In this document: piece by piece, positions 11,484-22,988 of the stretch
Position numbering within the stretch: the first letter of the stretch is position 1
Layout of the letters: every line of letters begins with the position of its first letter
DNA from: Carnegiea gigantea
Lineage: Eukaryota > Streptophyta > Magnoliopsida > Caryophyllales > Cactaceae
DNA: 64,000 bases
NCBI GenBank assembly: GCA_029747015.1
Contig: JAKOGI010002143.1
Span: forward strand, 62,501 to 126,500
Direction: 5' to 3'
Translations under genes and position numbers: made by a program
Notes under the pieces: model-generated
The model's database searches: none
Seen by the model: only the letters and a program-made list of their open reading frames with translations
What the model was told of the DNA's origin: nothing

Positions 11484-11937
11484 GAAACCTGTTCTCTCCC
11501 CCTGTTCGCAACTCTTATATGCTGCGGATGCAATTTGTCCATAGCAATGTTTGCAGTCGAATCTTTGTGCTATTTGAATATATATATAGATTGCAGAATG
11601 CGGATGCGTGTTAAAAGCCAACATGATTGGGCATATTACTCTTATTACCGATGATTCGTATTCAAGAACAAGCAGCAAGAACAGGTATGTTCCTTGATTG
11701 TCAAATATGTGTAGCTAGTGTTTAAATGTTTTAAATTACATGCGTTCCCGAGGATAGAGTGGCGGCTACTTATGGCAAACACCCATTGTAACGGGAAGAT
11801 CTTTAAAAGATCTTGCCGTCTTCTCATCCTTTAAATTTGCCAATCCCTACCTCTCTCTTATATCTTTTCTCTTTTCTCTCGAGTACCCAGCAAATCTCCT
11901 TCTCTCAAACCCTAACCCTTCTCTAATTCTTGCTCAA
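11484..11937 (+). other. Spacer between pol and env-like ORF, with near-perfect palindrome
   Basis: No ORF of note. At 11791-11819 there are 14-base inverted arms around a single base (ACGGGAAGATCTTT and its complement with one mismatch). A pyrimidine-rich tract (11850-11890) precedes the next ORF and could be an untranslated leader of a subgenomic RNA. Confidence 0.7.
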
Positions 11938-13952
11938 ATGGCTTCAATCGAAGGCTCTGGAAGTTCTGCTTCTTCAATCAGGGGAAGGAAGCCATTCGAA
12001 TCAGCCTCAGGAACAAGTCCTGACCTTGTTGTCGTCACGCCGTTTTTAATGGCGATTCTAGAAGGTAAAATCCCTAGTCCTCCTCGCCCAATTAGCTTCA
12101 AACCCTTCCGGTTTTTGAAGAGTGTCGGACTAAAATTAGTAGACTTGGGTTTGAAAGACATTCGCTACAATTTTGGTTGGGAATTGTTGGTATTTGAGGG
12201 ATCAACTGTTTACCCCCCTTCTGAAAAGAACTCTGCCCAAGTTGGGAAATCTGGTGAAAATCTTGGGTCTAAAGATGAAGTCTTTAAGTCCCCTGTCAAC
12301 TTCTCTGTGTTTGTTGAGCCTTGTTCTTTTGGGCTGTTCCTTGAAAAGGAAACAGTTGCTGAAACAGGGTCTAAATCCCTCAATTTTGTGTGCAAGGAGG
12401 ACCTAAGGGATGATCTTAGGGGAAGTTCTGAGGAGAGATCCTTGGAAACAGGGGGAAGCCATGGTGGAAACATTTCCCCTGCTGAGCCTGAGTTAGCCAC
12501 TCCGGTCTTCCAAACTGGAGGGAAAAGAAAAAGGGTTAAGATGGTGGCTAGGCGTAGCAGAATGCCTAGATCAAGGCCACAAACAAGGCCTCAACCCTCA
12601 AAAGCCTCAGCCCCCTCTCCTCCAAAATCTGCTAAGCCCACGCGCAAATCTGCAAGAATTGCTTTCTACTCCACTCCTAGAACCACAAAATCTTCCACTC
12701 CAGTCATTGAGGAAATTTCTTCCTCTTCTTCTTCTGTGGGATTCTCGAATTCTGATTCTGAGAACACCCCCTTTAAACAGGGGACTCCGGTGTTCTTCGA
12801 GTCCTCCGAAGAACAAGCTCCTCCTAAGAAAACCACTCTCCCTGCCATTAAGTCTTCTCCTCCAACAGCCCCTCCCAAGAGAAAGACCTTCACCCCTTCT
12901 CTCTCCAAATCAGCTACACCTAAGACTACCTCTTCTGCTCCTCCCCTCAAAAGAGCGAAAAAAACCACTACCTCCCCTTCTTCTACCAAGGTAACGCATC
13001 TGCTCAAGCACAACATAGTGAGGGGGAAGATAGTGAAAGTTCCCTTTTTCCAGGAACATGGGTTAGAGGTGTTCCTGCAGAAACTGAGAGCCCAGCAGTG
13101 GTTGGATCTCTTTGCAAACACCAAGTTGGGGTGTTCTGGACCAGAGTTGCCTGAATTCTATGCCAACTATGCAGCCACCGAAGGAGCGATGACAAGCACC
13201 ATTGGTGATAAAGAAGTACAATTTGATGCCCGCTCTCTGGGTGACATTTTGGGTGTCCCCTCACATGGTCTTGATGTGTATGTGAGGGAGGATAAGTCTG
13301 TCTTAGGGATAGCCAGGCTGCTCGAGCTTTCACAGCGGTTAACTCAAAACCAGGGTCTGCAAACACCCACCTCTGTGAAGAAGGGTGACATGACCCCCTG
13401 CATCAATTGCTCTTCATGTTCGTTATTAGGAACATAATTCCAAGGGGTCAGGGTCGCAATCAGGCTGATGCCCTAGATCAGTGCATGGTGGATCTATTGG
13501 ACAGGGAGGAACCTATTAACCTTCGTGCCCTTATGATTCGCCATAATGCGCGTATTGCAAACACTACTCGGGCACATGATCTTGGATATGGATTTCTGCT
13601 GACGAAGGTCTTTGAGCATTTTGGGATAGAGCTCAAAAAGAAGGTGGCTGCCCAAATCATTGATGAGATAGGGACTGACACCCTTATGGGGTGTGGCTAT
13701 GCTTTGGCCGAGGGCTCTGCCTCCAAACAGGGCACCAGACCACCTCGCCCTGTTCCTGGCCGTTCCTCGGGGAAACTTGAGGCTGTTCTTCAAGATAATT
13801 CTCGGCTCAAGGAAGAGCTCTCTGCTGTCAAAGCTGCCTTAGATGAAGAGAAGGCCCTCTCTGCCAAACGCCATGAAGACCTCCTGGCTCTTCTCTCTTC
13901 TCTTGCTCCCAAAAACCCTTCTCCACAGTCACCATCACCCACTGCTCCCTAA
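11938..13952 (+). pseudogene. Sirevirus env-like extra ORF, one frameshift
   Basis: Starts at ATG 11938 (MASIEGSGSSASS). The first 350 residues are low-complexity: Ser/Pro/Lys-rich with basic clusters (GGKRKRVKMVARRSR). A folded region follows (VPFFQEHGLEVFLQKLRAQQW; ARSLGDILGVP), of the type found in extra ORFs of plant LTR elements and often annotated as a putative plant transposon protein. Around 13405-13435 the frame shifts; the continuation (FVIRNIIPRGQ, DLLDREEPINLRALM) runs to 13952 with a heptad-like stretch and Pro-rich tail. I see no signal peptide or clear membrane segment, so 'envelope' is positional only. Function is unknown. Confidence 0.8.
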
Positions 13953-14084
13953 TGTTTCCTCATGTTCTCTTCCCTCTCCCTTTATGTTTTTGTTTAGTAT
14001 TGTATATCTCTGGGCTGTTAATGAAATTTCTTGTTATTGCCAGCACCATATGATTGCCCGTTGTTTATGCTTTTTAATGATGCC

Positions 14085-14271
14085 AAAAGGGGGAAGATGT
14101 CTGACCATATGACTTGCTCTATGACCTAGACCATATGACTTGCTCTATGACCTAGCACCTAGTGACCTAGCACCTAGTGTGGATCCCTATCAGCATTTTT
14201 TAAAGTTTTAAAGTTTTTTTTTAATTTTTATCAATATGGTCACTTGGTTTGTCATCATCAAAAAGGGAGAA
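14085..14271 (+). promoter_or_regulatory. Polypurine tracts and short tandem repeats before 3' LTR
   Basis: Two purine tracts: AAAAGGGGGAAGA at 14085-14097, and AAAAAGGGAGAA at 14260-14271, two bases before the LTR. The latter is the probable plus-strand primer. Multiple purine tracts are a known Sirevirus trait. Between them a 26-bp unit (ACCATATGACTTGCTCTATG..., 14104-14129) is repeated at 14130-14155, followed by a CACCTAGTG duplication. Confidence 0.8.
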
Positions 14272-14273
14272 TT

Positions 14274-15854
14274 TGTTGCATAATTATATTTATTTTTGAT
14301 GATAACAAATCTAAATGTAACATATTTGTCTAAGTAATGTTGTTCCAAACAAGCTCTCCAAACAGGGCCTACACTGTTGTTTGCAATATTCGTATTAACC
14401 TGGATGCTAAATGTTGAGAACAAGTCTTAGGAACAGGTTCCAAGCTTCAGTGATACAAAATCAGCAAACAGCAAATCTCGCCAAACGGTTGGCTAAGTCT
14501 TAAGGAACAAGTTCTTACATTCAGCTATACAAGATCACCCGAGGAATCAAGGTGACCAAGGTGTTTGGAGCAGCATATTTATTCTTGATAAGATGACTGA
14601 TTCTTACAACAAGAAGTCTTGGTTTGCTTTAGTGTTTATCTTTTAGACTCTTGTTAATATGCCAGTCTTGAAAGTCTCAATTTAACACTTCTTAAAATGG
14701 TTTTTGACATTTGCTTTGGAACACCAATTTCCAAACAACCCTGAAAACAGGGTGCCTAAGGTGTTCCTGAAACTGCAGCAGCCTCGACTGTTTGTTTTAC
14801 CAGTAAATTTCCTTTGGTTGGGTGCCAGCTCTAAAGGATCTTTTTATGAAATCCTAGGCTAACTAATTAAGTTCTAAAAAGGATTATTTTTGATTTGAAA
14901 AAGATTGCAAAACCGTTTTTGCTAAGGATCTCTTTTCAAAATTTCTTATCCCTTATTTTTAGGCCGTGATTGATTTCAAATTTGGAACCGAAATCTTTAT
15001 CCTTTTTTTGGGCAAAATCTGCACAGCTATATTTAGTGGGTAATTAGTTTTTATTCCTTGAAAAAATCAATTTCCCTTATTTTAGTAAAATCTTATCTTC
15101 TCTAGCCGTTGGAAATCTTATTTGAAGAAACTCCCTAAGCTGCTAATATTAGAAGATTTTGTTATCCTTTTTGAAAGTATTAGCCGTTGGGTTTGTGTGT
15201 TTAAATAATGAAATCTTCTCTCCCATTTACGTATCCGATTTTTACATTAGAAGTAAGAGATTTCCAAAAGCTGCATTTCAAAGAGAAAAACCGTGATAGG
15301 CTTGTACTTAACTGAGCTTTCAATATATTGGCATAATAGGACTTCATTGTACCTTACATCTGCTTAAGTCAGAAGCACCCCCAGTAAGGTGTTTTATATC
15401 CTTGTTCTCAGATCAGAAAGTGAGTGAGTGTGTCCATAGTCGAGTGGACTTTGGACGTGTCCAATATAGTGTGATTGGACGTGGTGTAACCTGTCTTAGG
15501 GAAGAAGGTTACGTGGGTTACAAGTTGTAACAAGGAGTGTTACTTTTGTAACGTGTTCAGCCCGTTAGTGAAGTGGTTAAATCCTACACGAGGTAGGTCG
15601 TGGTTTTTCACACCTCAGTTGGGCTAGAGGTGTTTTCCACGTAAAAATTGTGTGTGCTTTATTTCCGCATTTATTACTTTGAATTTCGCTACTGAACCAA
15701 TTGGGAACAACCGCTGCAAACAAGGCTTAAGGTTGTTTGTGATTTACGAACAGTCTCTGCAATCAAGTGCTACGGCTGTTTGTCAGTTATTTGGCGAAAA
15801 TCAGCCACCACAATTCACCCCCCTCTTGTAGTTGTGTACTCTTGGAATTCAACA
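14274..15854 (+). repeat. 3' LTR of Sirevirus element
   Basis: 1581 bp, TGTTGCATAA to ATTCAACA, the partner of 4808-6384. About 18 of the differences fall in the first 425 bases; the rest is closer. Confidence 0.95.
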
Positions 15855-15859
15855 AATAT
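15855..15859. repeat. Target-site duplication, right copy (AATAT)
   Basis: AATAT immediately after the 3' LTR, identical to 4803-4807; viral sequence resumes with GAAGTTCGAGGG. Confidence 0.97.
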
Positions 15860-16749
15860 GAAGTTCGAGGGAGTTCTAATTTGTCTAATGATTTTGAAGA
15901 TAAACTGCATTCTTTAGTTGAATTAAATCTTATTAGTACTCTACCATCAGATTCTTCTATGATTTGTTGAATATTCTTTTGAGCAATATTTCTAGGTGGC
16001 CTGGTATTTTGAATTATAAATTCTTGAGGAATAGTAATTTCATTCCACTTTAATAATTTAGGAGTAAAGGTAGTAATATTATCTGATTCAGCTTTTAGTA
16101 GTATGGTTTCATCTAGAGTAGGTTTTAATAAACACTTTGGATTAAGTTGAGATGAAAGTAGCTTGAAATATACTCTGTAAGTAATAGCAAAATTTCTGGA
16201 AAGTTCACGAAATTGAACCTTTAAATTATTTTGAATATTAGGAAGATGGATATCTAGAACTAAGGTATCCATGATCCAAGGATCCTTTAAATCTACCGAA
16301 TAATTTGGGCAACAATTAAAGTATATGGGACCATTGCAAATATTAGTTTGAATCATGGCTAATAACAAATCCTTGTAACGTATTAACCTATTGTCTCTTA
16401 AGGCCATGAATATAGGACAATCAAATCCTAATCGTGTCAAAGGTTTGAGTGTAATTTGAATCATGCCAAAATAAACGTATCTATACTTTTCTTGATATCT
16501 TTTAATAGCAATTTTTGAAAGTAGTTTAATAGTTCAAAATTCTTCATCTAAACTAAAGGTTTCTTCATGATCTTTTATTGATCAAGCTGTATTGAAATCA
16601 AACTTACCTATTTGATAAATTGTTTCTATCTTTTGTTTAGGAATTTTCCAATTAGCTACATCAATTTGACTACTAACTTCCCTACTGTTCACCACATTTG
16701 AGTTCTTACTACTACCTAAACTAAGACGATCTCTAACCCAAGAGGCCAT
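15860..16749 (-). pseudogene. Type B ORF1 5' part: movement protein
   Basis: From ATG 16747-16749 leftwards to the Sirevirus insertion; continues at 4659-4802. The movement-protein region of the 30K type is complete in length (QIGKFDFNTA, CNGPIYFNCCPNYSVDLKD, LDIHLPNIQNNLKVQFREL). This protein would open plasmodesmata for cell-to-cell spread. It is broken by nonsense codons (near 16575, TGA within the NTALSIKD stretch, and near 16535, Arg codon to TGA). The assignment to 30K is by size, position at the N-terminus of a caulimovirid ORF1 and motif pattern. Confidence 0.85.
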
Positions 16750-16903
16750 CTGAGTTACGTTGAAACACTTAGCTAAGAGTCATGCACATCCTACCGGAAC
16801 CATTGGGACCACCCCACCGGGACCATCTCACCTGGGCTGACCAACGGACTTACTAGGGCTGACCAACAGCTGACCAACGCTAGCAACGGCGCGACACTAT
16901 GAA
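16750..16903 (-). promoter_or_regulatory. Viral leader truncated before the primer site
   Basis: Leader with GTTGGTCAGC repeats and the six-codon upstream ORF. It ends at the CACTA of the leader start; the primer site is missing and replaced by about 18 bases that match the ORF2-A start (ATGAATCAAGACAATAAA, 16899-16916). Confidence 0.8.
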
Positions 16904-16916
16904 TCAAGACAATAAA

Positions 16917-17790
16917 TGCGTATCTATTTATAGAATACAAGATGGAGTTAAATGTGTACAAGTGGACGATAAAGATTGAATCTGGTATTGATAATTGCTG
17001 CCGACAATGTTGAATTATTGTTGCTTGGTGTTGAACTTGGACTGAAACCACGTCAAAAGTGGAACAGTGCTGAGTAATAATGGACCTTGGACTATTCTTG
17101 AATTATTGTCCTTTTTGAACAGTATTCTGATGAGCTGTCTTCTTGAACAGTGTTCTTGAATAATTACTCTGATGAGTTGTCGTCTTGAACAGTATACTTG
17201 AATAATTATGCTGATGAGCTGTCCTGAACAGTGTTTAGATAAGCTATCGTGAACAGTACGCTTGAATAATTGTTCTGATGTCTTGAATGGTTTGTCGGGA
17301 TGAGTCATTGCCTTGGATGTTGACATGATGATGAGTCATGTCCTTGCATAATTATTTGCCGTGTTGAGTCATTGCTTGTCTTGATGAATCATTGGCATGA
17401 TTGAATTGAGTGGTGACACGTTGAATTGCCTTAGTAATTGCTAGATAGCATTTTTGACTTGCTTTTCTTGGAAAAGTAACGTGGATATTGAATTACATCA
17501 TTAATTGTTAGACCTTTTGGATGCTGTGTGTAATTGAATTGCTCTTGGATTTTTCTGCATTGAACTTGGCAAAGTGGATGGCTTGAATGCGTGTATGGAA
17601 TTGAATGGAATCCTGCAAAACAAAAACTGCGTAAAGAAATAATGGCCCTTACTTTTGCCAAAGGCCGTGACCTTTGTGAGCTCTTTTCTTAATTTTGTTT
17701 TGATAATTGTCTTTTTCTTTTTCTTTTTTGAATAATAACAAGGAGTAGAAAATCTACTCAACGCATGAGGATTAATTGATCAGGGACTAA
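16917..17790 (-). promoter_or_regulatory. Viral intergenic region, type B
   Basis: TATA at complement of 16924-16933 now lies directly beside the truncated leader, so roughly 300 bases from the start site to the primer site are deleted. Upstream are four degenerate units of about 45 bp with GAACAGT and AGCTGTC (17126-17281; type A has fewer), TGACTCA motifs (17300-17400), and the TTTGCAGGATTCC stretch near 17610. No gene is seen; the 17015-17326 and 17431-17661 ORFs coincide with these repeats. Confidence 0.75.
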
Positions 17791-18364
17791 TTAGTAGCGA
17801 AAATGGAAATAATTATCTTGTAGATATTTGCACCGTAGACCATATGGAGTGTGAACAAGGCAGGAAGCATCGATTTGGAATGGATAGTGTAATGCTATGA
17901 GGACTTAAGTATGACTTTGATCAACTGGACAAATATGAACATCAGGAAACATTTTTGTAACAAATTTGAAAATATGAGGTTCAAAAGCTGTCCAATATTC
18001 AAGGTGTTTGTGAAACCATTTGAAATAATTAATATACCCAGTAGGCATAACGATGAGAACTGGATGATTGTTGACATCTTGAACAAGCATTTGATAAGCT
18101 TTAATGAGTTTAAGATAACTGTAAAATGATATTTCAGAGGAATTATACCAGTCTTGATAATCAATGAAGATAGTACTTTCATTGTAGCGTGGTCCATAGA
18201 ACGATGTATAGTAGAGTTCTTGGTCACACAGATAGAATAGAAGTGGTTCATGTGGAAAATTTGGTAATTCAGAAGAAAATATTTGAGTAGACGATGAAGG
18301 ATGTTGAATTGAGGCTTGAGTTGGATCAGGGACTGCATAGGGGAAGATGGGTTTGAGTATTCAT
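17791..18364 (-). pseudogene. Type B ORF2, frameshifted
   Basis: ATG at 18362-18364 (MNTQTH). A one-base insertion in the run of C/T bases near 18345 puts the rest out of frame; the homologous reading continues to TAA at 17791-17793 (YFHFRY). It equals the intact 190-residue ORF2 of 51327-51899. Function is unknown; no membrane segment or known domain is visible. Confidence 0.85.
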
Positions 18365-18524
18365 GGTAAAGGACTGAGATGTTTGAAGTGTTGATGGCTG
18401 AAAATAAATGATGGTTAGTTAGAGTAAGGAAATGCTTTATCAAGGTGTTGAAAACTTGTTTTGTTCAAAAATCTTTTGAAAAATAGTTTTGAAAATATAT
18501 TACTCCGTATTGAATGGGTGAAGG

Positions 18525-21500
18525 CTAGATGATTTGCTATTGGCCTATGCAGGTATTGAGTATTCTAAGATTGGTTTGCCAATAGTCTATGGTTTTTTTT
18601 CTAAATCATAACACTGGCAAGCTAATCGATGATACTCATGTAACCATTTTGTATAAAAGTCTTTGAAATCTATTGAAGTTATATGATTGCGTAAGCTAAT
18701 GGTTAATTCTTCTAGTTGTTTATTTATTTCTTACAATTCCTTTTGATCATTATTGAGTCGTTGAATGAGGTCACATTGTTCTAATTTATACCAGTATTTT
18801 GGATTATTACATGTAATGACATTAATTGCTTTGTTATTGAAGCATTTTGTAATAAAGGTAAATCATTTTGATAAATCGAATTGACAAATTTGAATGATAT
18901 TGTAGATTCCATAATTTCCGTATGTACGCCTATATGATCTACTTTAAATGGATAAATTTGAGTAAGGAAAGGAGTTCCAAGAATAACTTCTTGACTCATA
19001 TCCCGTTCTAAGATGAATGAATTTTTGAAACAATATCCTTGATTGCATATATAAGTATTAGATAATTTATACTTAACTTGTAATGCCATACCATCAGTAG
19101 TATGGAGTCGTTCTTTTGTCCGTTCATAATATATTGAGGGAATTAATCCTTCTTGAATACAATTTTGATCTGCACCACTATCTAATAAATCAATAGTATT
19201 GCATTCAAAATTATCTTTAATTTTAAGGGTAATAGGAATATACCATTTTTGAAAATTTATTTGATTAATAGTTGAAACAAATTGTGGATCCGTAGGAGTG
19301 TCTTCTGATTGAATGTTTGGTGAAGAAGAACTAGTTTCTATTAATGTTAACCTTGCTTCTAATTCAAGATCTTTTGTTTGTAATGCACATAAATCTTTGT
19401 GTAAATTTTTAATGTGTTCTTTCAATATATTAACTTCGTTTTTTAATTCTTGAATATTAACTGCCTTTAGAATGTTTGGAATCTCACGTGTTTCAAATAT
19501 TTTATTGATACTTACCTTATGAGGAGGTTCTAAAGAATCTTCTTCTATTAATATACCTTTGAGTTTTTGTAAATACTCTTTCCTTAATTTGGTATCTTGA
19601 ATTTGTTCAATTAAGTCTAATAAAAATTCTTTTTCACTAGTATTAGTAGTTATGATATTAATACACTTATAGCACAATTTTAAAGACTCATTACCTGATG
19701 AATATTCACTTGAGTCACTTTCTAGTCCATTAATAACATTATTTTCATAATCAGAGGAGGATGATGAATTTTCCGATTGATTAGGCGTATCTTTGAGTTC
19801 AAATAAGGTAATTAATTTTTCTTGAATGTCTGGATGTTCTGCACAGATTTCATTGAGTTTCTTTTTGACTTTGCAATTTGTTGCATAGTGGCCTAATTTG
19901 CCACACTTATAACAAGTATTAGTATTATCAGGTTTTCCTTTTGGAGTAGACTTTTTAGAACTTAATTTTTTATAAGTTGGATTTCTTGTAGTATATGGTT
20001 TCTTCTTATTAATTTGAGTTTTTCTTCGTTTTTTTGACAGATGGAGCTTCTAACTTTGGAAGACAAAAGGCTTCACAAAAAGAACCTAACTCTTTTCGCT
20101 TGGCGGCATTATCTGTTGAATATCTAGCTTGTAACTTTAATTCATTGCATAAAGAAATTCCTTCCTTTTTAATAAAGCTTAATAATTGACCAAACGTAAT
20201 TTGTTCGAATTGAATAGGGCTTTTACCAATGAGTTCGCTTAATTTATTGAATATTCGTTGAGAAAATAAGGATGGTAATCCTAAAATGAATTTTTCTTTC
20301 CAATAGGGTTGACGACAGTCTTCCCTTTTTAATAGATATATTAAAAATGTATCTTTGTACCAATTGTAGTCTTCTAGAGCTGGGCACCTTAGATTTGTTA
20401 AAAGAATATCGGTTGCAGCTGTAATATCTTTTGAACTTCGAAGAAAATTAGTAACTATTGTATAAATCAATGTTTCTATATTGTCTAGCTGTCCTTGAGA
20501 ATTAGTATGAGTTCTAATTTTAGTACGTTCATCTTCTTGAATATAATTTTCCTACCAATTTTTGAGTATACCAGTGAATCCTAATGTTAATAAATCAAAA
20601 GCTTGTAAATCTGTTGCATGTTTAGTTGAATAGGCTGTATAAGCAATTAACATTCTTTGGAGGGTTATGAATATTTCATGGTCACTACGACCATCTATAT
20701 TCCATTCACATATTGAATCACCAGCAAAGTTTTCAGTAATTATTGTTTTTGCACCTTCAAGGTGAAGATCTAGAGGAGTTTGTTTGGAGTAATAGGGAAT
20801 TTCTCTTTTATATATTTTATTAATATTTTGGAAATCATCATCTAGTTGAGGTAAATCTTTTTCTAAAATATTAACTGTACTTTTGACTGAATGAGATGTT
20901 GAAGCTTCTGCCTCCTTTAATTTTTCTTCTATTTTTGAAATTAATGGAGTATTAGCATCTGGGAGTTCTAATTTATTTGAACGTCTTATTTTGAATAAAG
21001 TTTTTGCAATCTCATCTAAAAAGTTTGGTTTGTCTCTCTTAGTATCATTAATATCTAAGTTTTCTAGTTTTTCAGTTAATGAATCAACTTCTTGTTTTTT
21101 AACAATTGCTTCAACTTGAGTAGAGACCATATTGACTTGTTGAGACACTGTATATAATACTTGATTTGTATAATTATTTTGATGATATACCTTTTTAATA
21201 CCACTTAGCATTATTTGACTAGTTTTTGGATCATTTCTACCTATTTTGAATGGGACTGCTGGAATATTACCTTCAGGGGTATTTAATACGATTTTTTGTA
21301 AATGGAGGAGTAAAAGAAATAGCGTTTGACCATTTGAGGGTCCATTTTTTTTGCAAAATTAATATTAGTTTATTTCACTAACTTGGAATGGTCTGAAGAT
21401 TATTTCTAAGGCAACATAGCCCACCAATTAAAGAAAGGAATATTGACTTGTCTTTTCATGAATGAATACCATTTTGCCTAATGAATGCTTGAGCTTTAAA

Positions 21501-22560
21501 TCAAAGTGTGAAAGGAACCATTCTCTTTTGGCTTTGTTTTTTATTGAATTGAAATTTGACGTAAATAATCTTGTTGATTGCAAAAGGTGTTGAAATAACA
21601 TTTATTGAGGAAATGATGGAGTTGCATAGTTGAGTTGTTGGGAACCTACAGATGAGTAACTTTCATCTATTAGCTCAGCTATGGGAGCTTGTAATAAATC
21701 TTTTGAGTATCTTTTATCATTTGAATAATCATAACTAGTGCCTAGAAGGCATGGAATATGAAGTTCGAGGGAGTTCTAAATTGTCTAAAGGTTTTGAAGA
21801 TACTTCGTTCTTTAGTTGAATTTAATCTTATTAGTATCTACATCAGTTCTTCTATGATTTATTGAATTTCTTTTGAGCAATTCTAGTGGCCTGGTATTTT
21901 GAATATAAATTCTTGAGGAATAGTATTTCTCCACTTTAATAATTTAGGAGTAAAGGTAGTAATATTATTGATTCAGCTTTTAGTAGTATGGTTTCATCTA
22001 GAGTAGGTTTAATAAACATTTTGGATTAGTTGAGATGAAAGTAGCTTGAAATATACTCTGTAAGTAATAGCAAAATTTCTGGAAAGTTCACGAAATTGAA
22101 CCTTTAAATTATTTTGATATATTAGGAAGATGGATATCTAGAACTAAGGTATCCATGATCCAAGGATCCTTTAAATCTACTGAAAATTTGGGCAACAATT
22201 AAAGTATATAGGACCATTGCAAATATTAGTTTGAATCATGGCTAATAACGAATCCTTGTAACGTATTAAACTATTGTCTCTTAGGCCATGAATATAGGAC
22301 AATCTAATCCTAATCTTGTCAAAGGTTTGAGTGCAATTTGAATCATGCCAAAATGAATGTATCGATACTTTTTTGATATCTTTTAATAGCATTTTTGAAG
22401 TAGTTTAATAGTTGAAATTCTTCATCTAAACTAAAGTCATGATCTTTTATTGATAAAGCCATATGAAATCAAACTTACCTATTTGATAAATCGTTTCTAT
22501 CTTTTGTTTAGGGAATTTTCCAATTAGCTACATCAATTTGACTGACTTCCCTACTCACCA
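18525..22560 (-). pseudogene. Type B ORF1, nearly full length, 5' part error-rich
   Basis: Minus-strand ORF1 truncated at about codon 20 (near 22560) and ending at TAG 18525-18527. Order: movement protein (22540-21900), shared linker, coat-protein region (20990-20050), CCHC knuckle (near 19860-19910), retropepsin-like protease with DSG at 19174-19182 (LLDSGADQNC), then a Glu/Leu-rich tail ending CIGQYQII. No RT or RNase H. Longest open pieces are 20552-21211 and 18781-19677. From 21300 to 22560 many one-base deletions break every frame, far more than elsewhere in this copy. Confidence 0.88.
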
Positions 22561-22562
22561 CA

Positions 22563-22988
22563 TTGAGGCGTACTTGACTATGAATAGCTCATCTGATCAT
22601 CTCACTATACATCACAAAAAAATCACTACAAGTTCTACCTCCTTCCTCTCTCAAAAACCTACTCCAACCTTTGTATCAAGAGTTTTGATTCAAATCAAAG
22701 TAAGTTTATTCATCTCCTTCTCATTTCAATTATGTTATTTTGATTTTGTTTAGCATTTCAAATTAGCTCATATCAATTTGTACTACGCTCCCTGCACATC
22801 CAACGCCTTAGCTATTACACTAGGTCGATCCTGCTCATCCTGGTATCCACTCAGGTGCCCTTAGGTAGTGTCTCGCCTGCTAGCCGGTCAGCTGTTGGTC
22901 ACCCCAGTAAGTCCGTTGGTCAGCCCAGTGAGGTGTCCCAGTGGTCCGGTAGATGTGCATGACTCTTAGCTAAGTACTCCAACACTCA
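22563..22988 (+). promoter_or_regulatory. Plus-strand viral leader between head-to-head copies
   Basis: Degraded sequence from the transcription-start side of the intergenic region (GATCATCTCACTATACATC), through the splice-donor area (GTAAGTTTATTC near 22698), a damaged primer site (CTGGTATCCACTC near 22840) and the GC-rich leader with GTTGGTCA repeats and the upstream ORF, to the ORF1 ATG. Many small deletions. The first 30 bases after 22560 match nothing obvious here. Confidence 0.7.

Larger units (their letters stand above)
4808..15854 (+). mobile_element. Ty1/copia LTR retrotransposon, Sirevirus type, with env-like ORF
   Basis: An 11,047-bp element with TG...CA ends and long LTRs (1577 and 1581 bp), TGTTG at the left and CAACA at the right. 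It has a tRNA-Met primer site, gag with a CCHC knuckle, pol in copia order (protease, integrase, RT, RNase H), an extra ORF between pol and the 3' LTR, and purine-rich tracts before the 3' LTR. Large size, long LTRs and the additional ORF point to the Sirevirus lineage. The LTRs differ at roughly 40 positions by eye (about 2.5 percent). Gag and pol carry a frameshift and several stops, so this copy is not autonomous. Confidence 0.95.

Noticed and set aside
12607..13124. Minus-strand ORFs under the Sirevirus env-like gene and gag (e.g. 7095-7820, 12666-13124)
   Set aside because: Antisense shadows of low-complexity coding sequence without motifs.
17895..18443. 182-codon frame over the type B ORF2 (and the 149-183 codon frames at 51352-51801, 32586-33137, 27224-27607)
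   Set aside because: It is the shifted reading of ORF2. The MNTQTH frame is the one shared with the intact copies and preceded by the acceptor signal.
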